Positions 58,237 to 64,000 of a stretch of 64,000 bases of DNA are shown piece after piece. The notes beneath the pieces were generated by a model. That model ran no database searches. It saw only the letters and a list, made by a program, of their open reading frames with translations, and was not told where the DNA came from. Source of the stretch: Arsenophonus sp045399315 (GTDB lineage: Bacteria > Pseudomonadota > Gammaproteobacteria > Enterobacterales > Enterobacteriaceae). A program made the position numbers and the translations under genes. Numbering within the stretch: position 1 is the stretch's first letter; the number at the start of each line of letters is the position of its first letter. Location: assembly GCA_045399315.1 (NCBI GenBank), contig DAYVGO010000005.1, positions 1 through 64,000 on the forward strand, read 5' to 3'.

Positions 58237-58551
58237 TTAATTACGTAATTGTGGCACTCTGAGTTGAGTTTTAATCGATTCCGATAACTCATCTAAGGAA
58301 GATTGTTCAGGGTGTTCATCTGACGTTTCATAGGTAATCTGGGGTTCAGCCAGGTAAGTGTGAATAGACTCACTATTATCATCTTCCATAACGACATGGT
58401 ACTAGGGAGCTGAACGTAAAGCTGCATTCACTGCAATATCGTCTTCCTGTAGTTTATCTAGAGAGTATTTAGCATCAACTATTACTCCAGGATAATCTAG
58501 GAGCTTGTGCCTTACTTGTTGCCCAATACTAAATTTACTCGTAGTCATCAT
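58237..58551 (-). pseudogene. hspQ: hspQ with one nonsense codon (heat shock protein HspQ)
   Basis: HspQ is a small hemimethylated-DNA-binding and Lon-modulating heat shock protein, 105 residues in E. coli. The frame from 58551 reads MMTTSKFSIGQQVRHKLLDY with a near-perfect AGGAGGT ribosome binding site. TAG at 58404-58402 (codon 50) replaces the Trp of the family motif APWYHVVMEDDN. The same frame then continues YHVVMEDDNSESIHTYLAEP to RVPQLRN and TAA at 58239-58237. No other damage is seen. A recent nonsense mutation, or readthrough, would explain it. Confidence 0.92.
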
Positions 58552-58754
58552 AGCTACCTCCTAGAAGCCTTGTATATTCTATAGGTGCTGATATATGGCT
58601 AATAATATAAATTTCAAGCAGGTCACGCTTACTCTAGTTTCTTAATAGCTGTAATCTATTGTAGAGTAAAAACTCTACATTTTATCAGAGTATCTGTTGT
58701 TCACTCAAAAAACAATATGTTGAAGTTATTATTTATTAATAAGAGAGCACTGAA

Positions 58755-59042
58755 ATGCGAAAGATAGGTAGAAATTACTATATTTATGGGCGAGTTCAAG
58801 GTGTAGGATTTCGTTATTACACGTTACATTGGGCAAAAGAACATGGCTTATATGGTTATGTTTATAATCGCTACGATGGTAGTGTAAACATAAAAGCTTT
58901 CGGCACATTGCAGCAAATTCAGCAATTAGAGGATTGGTTAAAAGCTGGTGGGCCAGTGAGTGCTAAAATAGAATATTATAAAAGTGAAGAGTGTCATGTT
59001 GAAAAAGAAGTCGTGGATTTTCATATTCGACACTCATTGTAA
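58755..59042 (+). CDS. acyP: Acylphosphatase
   Basis: Small enzyme hydrolysing carboxyl-phosphate bonds. It has 95 residues. The catalytic motif GRVQGVGFRYYT contains the Arg, and the Asn is in YVYNRYDGSVNI. AAGAGAGC before 58755 may be the ribosome binding site. The gene sits before tusE, convergent with it and separated by four bases. rlmI, which lies just upstream in E. coli, is absent. Confidence 0.95.
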   Translation: MRKIGRNYYIYGRVQGVGFRYYTLHWAKEHGLYGYVYNRYDGSVNIKAFGTLQQIQQLEDWLKAGGPVSAKIEYYKSEECHVEKEVVDFHIRHSL

Positions 59043-59046
59043 TAAT

Positions 59047-59376
59047 TCAAATACATTTTATCGGCTTAGGTAAACCGGCAAGTTTTGTTGCTTGTTTGGC
59101 CGGTCCTTTTGGAAAAAGGTGATAAAGATAGCGGCTATTACCAATATCCTCACCATATTTTTTAGCAACTGCCTTCACTAGCATACGAATAGCTGGTGAG
59201 GTATTGAATTCGAGATAAAATGCACGAATGAAGCGAATAATTTCCCAATGCTGTTCCGTTAATATAATATTTTCTTGTTTGGCTAATAGATACACCATGG
59301 ACTCACGCCATTCTTGGCTATTTTTAAGGTAACCGTCGGCATCGGTTTCAATTTCACGACCTTCAAATATAAGCAT
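59047..59376 (-). CDS. tusE: Sulfur transfer protein TusE
   Basis: Last sulfur carrier of the Tus relay that delivers persulfide to MnmA for 2-thiouridine in tRNA wobble positions. ATG 59376 (MLIFEGREIETDADGYL) gives 109 residues, as in E. coli; the longer frame from 59484 adds 36 residues without support. The sulfur-accepting Cys is second from the end (PKPIKCI). FYLEFNTSPAIRMLVKAV and GNSRYLYHLFPKGPAKQA are conserved. Intact. Confidence 0.96.
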   Translation of the reverse strand: MLIFEGREIETDADGYLKNSQEWRESMVYLLAKQENIILTEQHWEIIRFIRAFYLEFNTSPAIRMLVKAVAKKYGEDIGNSRYLYHLFPKGPAKQATKLAGLPKPIKCI

Positions 59377-59564
59377 ATGATATTTTTTAAGTTTAAATAA
59401 AATGTATGGTATGGATAATTTAGCAAAATTTAGCTTTTTACCCAAATATATTAGTAAATGGTGATAAATTAAGTGAATAATCACTTAGTAGCAGAAATAT
59501 GCGGCGATTAAATTATATAAGGGCTTACAATCAGCCAAGCTATGTTTATAGTTTCAGACATTGT

Positions 59565-59652
59565 GGAGGAGTGGCCGAGCGGCTGAAGGCAGCGGTCTTG
59601 AAAACCGCCGATGGGAAAGCATTCGAGAGTTCAAATCTCTCCTCCTCCACCA
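59565..59652 (+). tRNA. serT: tRNA-Ser(UGA)
   Basis: 88-base tRNA with CCA encoded. Acceptor arms GGAGGAG and CTCCTCC pair fully; the D region is GCCGAGCGGCTGAAGGC; the anticodon stem GCGGT/ACCGC holds CTTGAAA with anticodon TGA. A long serine-type variable arm can form an ATG/CAT stem, and the T arm is GAGAG-TTCAAAT-CTCTC. The discriminator base is A (59649), whereas E. coli tRNA-Ser has G. Position after tusE fits serT, with yccA lost from between. Confidence 0.95.
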
Positions 59653-59877
59653 TTTTCATTGTTAGTGATGTTTTCTAAACACCAACAAATCTTTATAAAT
59701 TCAACTAGTTATTGAATTCTCTTTTATGGTAATGGTTGTTATCCTGTTGTCAGATTGCTACCATTTATGGTATAGAAAATTTTGCCCACCATTATTTATC
59801 TCATTTATCTAACCAGTTGTTTGATATGGCTACAAGAGATTGATCTTCTGACATTCAAGATTACCAAGGATATCGAA

Positions 59878-60081
59878 ATGTTTGAACTGGATAACTTTGT
59901 TGTGACTCATGCCGCTGACGACGCTAGCGACTATTTACTTTGGCCACTGCATAAATTGTACTGTTATGGTGATAAAGTAGGCTGGAAAAACAAAAATTGT
60001 AAACTTATATTTTCAGAAAAACGAGGATGGAACCGGGTGCTCCAAGTTCTTATAGGAATAGCACAGTTGATAAAATTTTAA
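59878..60081 (+). CDS. Unrecognised 67-residue protein downstream of tRNA-Ser
   Basis: I do not recognise this gene. The ATG at 59878 has AAGGA seven bases upstream and a strong terminator follows the stop, so it has the signals of a real gene. The product begins MFELDNFVVTHAADDASDYLL, has an aromatic, basic middle (WPLHKLYCYGDKVGWKNKNC) and ends LQVLIGIAQLIKF, possibly amphipathic or membrane-seeking. No signal peptide is seen. The frame stays open upstream to a TTG at 59782, so a longer protein is possible. It lies directly beside a tRNA, a common site for acquired genes. Confidence 0.55.
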   Translation: MFELDNFVVTHAADDASDYLLWPLHKLYCYGDKVGWKNKNCKLIFSEKRGWNRVLQVLIGIAQLIKF

Positions 60082-60083
60082 AT

Positions 60084-60111
60084 AATCAGCTACTATTGAA
60101 AGTAGCTGATT
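60084..60111 (+). terminator. Terminator after the 67-residue gene
   Basis: Perfect 11-base arms (AATCAGCTACT) around a six-base loop, starting three bases beyond the stop, followed by AGTGCTATTTTT. Clear intrinsic terminator. Confidence 0.88.
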
Positions 60112-60234
60112 AGTGCTATTTTTCACCGTTATTCTTTGGATATTGTTCCTTTTTATTATTGGTAATGCAATCTTTTTATTATAACACTTATGATAAGGTT
60201 GTTAATATTTAAGAATAAGTGTAATAATTTTATA

Positions 60235-60429
60235 TTAGAATCTAGGGCAAATATTTATCTGTTTACTATCTTGAATTGTAGAGCCTTGAGGTTGTCCCAT
60301 CCCAAATTGAGTGTCACACATTGTTTCGCTAGCTATTTTTTCATCAGATGAATTATCCTTATTAGCAAAAGCAAGGAAACTCATATCTAACACATATGTA
60401 ATGGAAAATATTTTAACTAGTTGTTTCAT
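60235..60429 (-). CDS. Small putative secreted protein, two cysteines
   Basis: I do not recognise this gene. The 64-residue product starts MKQLVKIFSITYVL and has a hydrophobic signal-like segment ending at LAFA, then a polar mature part of about 42 residues with two Cys (SETMCDTQFG and INICPRF). AAGGAT-type bases precede the ATG. The protein could be exported to periplasm or beyond. Layout (MKK/MKQ start, cleavable signal, two C-terminal Cys) resembles the gene at 60778-61089, 350 bases upstream on the same strand. Confidence 0.5.
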   Translation of the reverse strand: MKQLVKIFSITYVLDMSFLAFANKDNSSDEKIASETMCDTQFGMGQPQGSTIQDSKQINICPRF

Positions 60430-60777
60430 AATTTATCCTTTTAGTGTGGTTGAAGAAGATCATTATGAATAATAATTTTATTTTTTTATTTTCATTAATA
60501 TTTTGTTGTGTGGATTCAGCGACAATTGGTATTTGGTTTTTGATAAATATTTAGACAAAACAGTAACAACGATTTGAATATGGTGGAGGTTTAGCTCGGG
60601 AGGAAATATTAGCGAGGGTTATAATCAATAGGTAGCAAGGAAAATGATATTTTCATCATTTACCCTGTGGTATTAAGGTAAACAAAAACATTGTTAGTCA
60701 TATTTTTTGTGTTGGATTATAAATAAAAATTTGTTATAGATTGGAATTTGCTGCCATATAGGCCACTAATGATTTAA
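60430..60777. other. Spacer between the two small secreted-protein genes
   Basis: About 350 AT-rich bases. A 29-codon plus-strand frame at 60465 is hydrophobic but has no strong support. No terminator or repeat is evident. Confidence 0.45.
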
Positions 60778-61089
60778 TTAATTATTATCTTCAGTGTCAC
60801 AAACAGCAATATCTTGTTGCTCAGTATTGCAGAAAGGACTTACTATTTTAGAAAATTCTAGGTAAAAAGAGAGATCGGGTCCACTAAGGCTTGCATGTTC
60901 ATCGTTTTCCCTATGACCTTCGTGATGACTATATTCACCATGTCTACCAGCGTGCTCACCTTGACTGCGATGCGCAACAGCATGACCGACATAACCACCA
61001 TGGTAATTTTGAACATGATTATTATCTTTTGCATAGCTACTCAAACTAGCAAAAGAAAGTAGTACAATAACCATTAAAATTTTCTTCAT
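60778..61089 (-). CDS. Small histidine-rich putative secreted protein
   Basis: I do not recognise this gene. The 103-residue product has a clear signal peptide (MKKILMVIVLLSFASLSSYA, cut before KDNN). The mature N-terminal 45 residues carry about ten His among Gly, Glu and Arg (GEHAGRHGEYSHHEGHREN), as in metal-binding or antimicrobial peptides. A non-repetitive C-terminal part (DLSFYLEFSKIVSPFC) ends acidic, with two Cys nine residues apart in FCNTEQQDIAVCDTED. The start lies after TTAGCT, without a strong ribosome binding site. Export to periplasm and metal binding are inference. Confidence 0.6.
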   Translation of the reverse strand: MKKILMVIVLLSFASLSSYAKDNNHVQNYHGGYVGHAVAHRSQGEHAGRHGEYSHHEGHRENDEHASLSGPDLSFYLEFSKIVSPFCNTEQQDIAVCDTEDNN

Positions 61090-61821
61090 AATGCATCTTA
61101 GCTAAATTGTTTATAACTGAATTTTTTGTAGAATATAATTAACAATAATAAAAAGTAGTCACAAAAATTTAATTTGTAAATTAATTGTGAAATATATGAT
61201 AAATATAAAATAGAGTTGATAGATGATTATAGAAATTTTCATATTTTAGTCTTTAAACAACACTAGGAAGAAAAGCATAGATATTTTTATATTCACGGTT
61301 ATTACTATAATCACTCACTTTATGATTTTCACTATTTATTATTGATATTTTTTACAACAGTTAGTTATTTAAATATCCTGCAACAATAAAGTTAAAATGA
61401 AAGATGGGTTAATAGCTTAATTTACAATCTATTATAGCTAATTAAAAACAAAGCATACTATTAGCTTTGTGTTGTGAAAAATGTTAGCAGGGAAATTTTG
61501 ACTATAATTATAATTAATTGTTTGAATTAAAAGATAGACAAAATGATAAATAAAAATCAATTATATATTTTTTCTCTAGTTTTAATTAGTTATCTATTTA
61601 TTTTTATTTCCTATGCTATTTCGATAGCAGCAACCATGGTAGTATAAATAACAAAACTAGTTGAATTGCCAAATTATTATTGAGGGGCCAAAAGATAATA
61701 ATTAGCAGGTGTTAGTGTTTGGCGTTATCTAATCATCAACGGCGGCTATTTAAATGAGTATTTGTAACAAATTAATGATTGCGGATACTAAAATAGTTTT
61801 AAATCTCTTACACTGGGTTAA
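61090..61821. other. Long AT-rich stretch without a recognised gene
   Basis: About 730 bases. The only open frame I noted is a 34-residue hydrophobic one at 61543-61647 (one membrane-like segment, FSLVLISYLFIFISYAI), with weak start signals. No RNA gene, repeat or remnant is recognised; it could be fully eroded DNA. Confidence 0.5.
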
Positions 61822-62395
61822 TCATTTCTTTTTATAAAGGTTTGTAATCTGCTTAAGATAGAGTGACTTACTATGTTTGGCAAAAAGCGAACGTGATTTT
61901 TGTAGTCTTGCTGGGATAATGGCTAAACAATAACTGTTTTGTTGGCCTGCATTTTGCCAATAATTTTGATGATATATTTCAGCCGGATACCATTCTTTAA
62001 ATCCTTCCAATGTTGTTACTATTGGGTCCGTATAGGCTTGTTAGGCAGATTTTATTGCTATTTTAGCGGTTTGTTTTTGTTTCTCACAGCTGAAGAAAAA
62101 GGCGGAACGATATTGGCTACCGATATCATTGCCTTGTTGGTTTAGCTGAGTTGGATCATGGGTAGCAAAGTGGATAGCTAGCAGTTCATCATAGCTTACT
62201 TACAATGGGTTGAAAGCAATCCGGATGGCTTCTATGTGTACTGTATTGCCCGGAACAGACCTGTTCATAAGTAAGGTTTTTCACGGTATTGCCTGTGTAA
62301 CCACTTTCTACTGATTTTACCCTGATCACATTTTTAAATATTGCTTCAGTACACCAAAAACAGCCACCACCGATCACTGCATATTCAATTGTCAT
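61822..62395 (-). pseudogene. msrA: msrA pseudogene (peptide-methionine sulfoxide reductase A)
   Basis: MsrA repairs oxidised methionine. The N-terminal start at 62395 carries the catalytic Cys in YAVIGGGCFWCTEAIFKNV and SVESGYTGNTVKNLTYEQV, then shifts frame. The middle is recognisable in another frame as THDPTQLNQQGNDIGSQYRS, a stop interrupts it near 62041, and the end is GFKEWYPAEIYHQNYWQNA then SYCLAIIPARLQKSR. At least one frameshift and one stop kill the gene. It is not in this place in E. coli. Confidence 0.9.
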
Positions 62396-62713
62396 AGTAT
62401 CTGCCTTTTGAGCTTGCTGATAGAGTCAGATTTAATAAATACCATTTATCAAAAAAGATGATAATAGCTATTTGCGCTTAGAATGTCAGATGTTCCGCTT
62501 GATCCTAATTTATACTGTAATATAAGTTGACATTGATAGCTATCCTAACTAGTTAGATCATCGTTTTCATCGTGAAAAAAGTAACACTTTTGTTATTGTT
62601 AGCTATTAAGTGTATTGTGTTAAAGATGTGATTAACGATAAGGATATTCGATTAATTAAATATCCCCTTAATCTTATCTTACAACTAAGGGGGGAGGCAA
62701 TTAATTATTTGTG
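62396..62713. other. Spacer with a weak hairpin downstream of the transporter
   Basis: About 320 bases without a gene. CCCCTTA (62664-62670) and TAAGGGG (62686-62692) form a stem 22 bases past the transporter stop, with AT-rich sequence after it leftward; it may be that gene's terminator. Confidence 0.5.
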
Positions 62714-64000
62714 TTAGGTTGGTTGTTGATCTGCATCGGCATTTTGCAGCATTTTTCGGATAGGAATAATTAAAATTGCTAATACTACAGCACAAATCAT
62801 TAATGCAATCGCAACGTGGGAAAAGAGGGCTGGCATAGACTGTAATTGCTCTTTATCAATATTTCCTCCCATAATTCCTGCAACCAGATTACCTAGCGCA
62901 CTAGCACAAAACCAAAGACCCATAACTTGTCCCTGCATTTTTTTTGGTGCTAGCAGTGTCATTGTTGCTAGTCCGATAGGACTTAAGCATAATTCACCTA
63001 AAGTTAATAGCAAAATACTGCTAACTAACCAAACTGGTGAGACATTAATATTATGCGTGACAACAATGTTTGCTGCTATCATCATAACGGCAAAGCCAGC
63101 AGCAGCAAATAAGATGCCAATGACAAATTTTGTGGTACTGCTAGGATTTATATCGCGCTTAGCCATAGTTGGCCATAACCAACTGAATAGCGGGGCAAGA
63201 ATGATGATGAAAAGTGCATTAATTGATTGAAACCATATGGTTGGGATTTCAAATCCATTACTAAAGTAGCGATCGGTATAGTCACGTGCAAAGATATTAA
63301 AAGAAGTCGGTTTTTGCTCAAACGCTGACCAGAAAAATGTTGCTGAAATAAATAGGATAAGACAGACTAATAAGCGTAAGCGCTCATTTTGATTTAAGAC
63401 GGTGAGGAAAAACATATAGATAAAGTAGATGCTAACAAAGGTTGCGATAATATAAGCAAAACTTTTTGCTACAATTGTCGCGTTAAATGGCACGATATCT
63501 GTTGCAATAAGTATCACTAAAGTAGTCAATAATAGCATCACTAATGTAATCCATTTCCCGACGTTTTTACGCTTCACAGTTGACTGCTCCCAACTAGCAT
63601 CAATACCCGTTTCTTTACTGTAACGACGCATTTGTGGTACGGCATGAAATCGAAAGATCAGTAGCGCAATCAGCATACCAATTCCACCAAGGCCAAAGCC
63701 AATATGCCAACCATATTTTTCGTGAAGTGGCCCAATAATTAATGGTGCAATAAATGAGCCGACGTTAATTCCCATGTAGAAGAGTGAAAATCCGCCATCA
63801 CGACGTGTATCATCTTTTCTATACAGTGTGCCAACCATAACAGTAACAGAGGTTTTAAATAAACCCGTGCCCAGTGCAATGAATAATAATCCAATAAAAA
63901 ATAGATTATTCCCCCAGATTGTAGACAGCGCGATTGAAAGATGGCCTACGGCAATAATCAGTGAGCCATACCAAACCGCTTTATGTTGTCCAAGCCAGTT
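62714..64000 (-). CDS. POT/PTR-family proton-dependent oligopeptide transporter, 5' end outside window
   Basis: Inner-membrane MFS-type importer of di- and tripeptides driven by protons. The 428 visible codons run to the window edge, so about the first 70 residues are missing. The PTR2 signature FYMGINVGSFIAPL follows RRDGGFSL, preceded by GLLFIALGTGLFKTSVTVMV. About ten further membrane segments are seen, including FFWSAFEQKPTSFNIF and LSPIGLATMTLLAPKKMQGQ (both family-typical). No lesion is visible. It may feed on host peptides. Which Dtp subgroup it belongs to cannot be judged here. Confidence 0.92.
   Translation of the reverse strand, partial: NWLGQHKAVWYGSLIIAVGHLSIALSTIWGNNLFFIGLLFIALGTGLFKTSVTVMVGTLYRKDDTRRDGGFSLFYMGINVGSFIAPLIIGPLHEKYGWHIGFGLGGIGMLIALLIFRFHAVPQMRRYSKETGIDASWEQSTVKRKNVGKWITLVMLLLTTLVILIATDIVPFNATIVAKSFAYIIATFVSIYFIYMFFLTVLNQNERLRLLVCLILFISATFFWSAFEQKPTSFNIFARDYTDRYFSNGFEIPTIWFQSINALFIIILAPLFSWLWPTMAKRDINPSSTTKFVIGILFAAAGFAVMMIAANIVVTHNINVSPVWLVSSILLLTLGELCLSPIGLATMTLLAPKKMQGQVMGLWFCASALGNLVAGIMGGNIDKEQLQSMPALFSHVAIALMICAVVLAILIIPIRKMLQNADADQQPT

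Noticed and set aside
60465..60554. 29-codon hydrophobic plus-strand frame between the two small secreted-protein genes
   Set aside because: Too short, with weak start signals and a composition expected of AT-rich DNA.
61543..61647. 34-codon hydrophobic frame
   Set aside because: One membrane-like segment but weak ribosome binding site and AT-rich context; noted only within the spacer entry.
1..64000. CRISPR array, prophage or toxin-antitoxin system
   Set aside because: No regularly spaced repeats, phage structural genes, integrase or recognisable toxin-antitoxin pair is seen.

Overview
The window looks like chromosome from an AT-rich, degrading enterobacterial genome, most likely an insect-associated symbiont of the Arsenophonus / Providencia / Proteus (Morganellaceae) side of the Enterobacterales. 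Protein similarity and gene order follow the E. coli 20-21 minute region closely (ycaO, serC-aroA, cmk-rpsA-ihfB, comEC-msbA-lpxK, ycaR-kdsB, elyC, cmoM-mukFEB, ldtD, mepK, ycbL, aspC, ompF, asnS, pncB, pepN, pyrD, zapC, ycbX, rlmKL-uup-pqiABC, fabA, lonH, matP, ompA, sulA, sxy, yccS, helD, mgsA, yccU, hspQ, acyP, tusE, tRNA-Ser). The genus is inferred from memory of protein families, not from a search.

Layout: 1-540 holds an IS3-family remnant between two imperfect direct repeats, abutting the truncated 3' end of a dead ycaO. ansB (2278-3311) is also dead. 3556-9090 carries intact housekeeping genes (serC, aroA, cmk, rpsA, ihfB). comEC is dead; msbA-lpxK and ycaR-kdsB (lipid A and KDO synthesis) are intact, with a cold-shock-like pseudogene between them. 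cmoM is dead in front of the intact condensin operon mukF-mukE-mukB. 24.8-32.5 kb has peptidoglycan enzymes (ldtD, mepK), a dead ycbL, aspC, an OmpF-type porin with a recognisable OmpR-type box, and asnS. pncB is dead. 34.3-53.3 kb is dense and intact: pepN, pyrD, zapC, ycbX, rlmKL-uup-pqiABC, fabA (with a FabR-type operator), lonH, matP, ompA, sulA. From 53.8 kb decay dominates: sxy lacks a normal start, yccS and helD are wrecked, yccU has one frameshift and hspQ one nonsense codon. mgsA, acyP, tusE and a tRNA-Ser(UGA) remain.

Downstream of the tRNA (59.7-62.7 kb) the E. coli gene order stops. This stretch carries three small genes I do not recognise: a 67-residue gene with its own ribosome binding site and terminator, and two divergently decayed-looking but open small secreted proteins, one histidine-rich, both with two cysteines near the C-terminus. 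A dead msrA and a POT-family peptide transporter running off the window end follow.

Functionally the window keeps envelope construction (MsbA, LpxK, KdsB, ElyC, LdtD, MepK, Pqi, OmpA, porin), chromosome organisation (MukBEF, MatP, IHF), translation and central biosynthesis. It loses accessory salvage, repair and uptake functions (AnsB, ComEC, PncB, HelD, YcaO, MsrA). That is the pattern of a relatively recent host-restricted lineage. The best candidates for something undescribed are the small genes after the tRNA.
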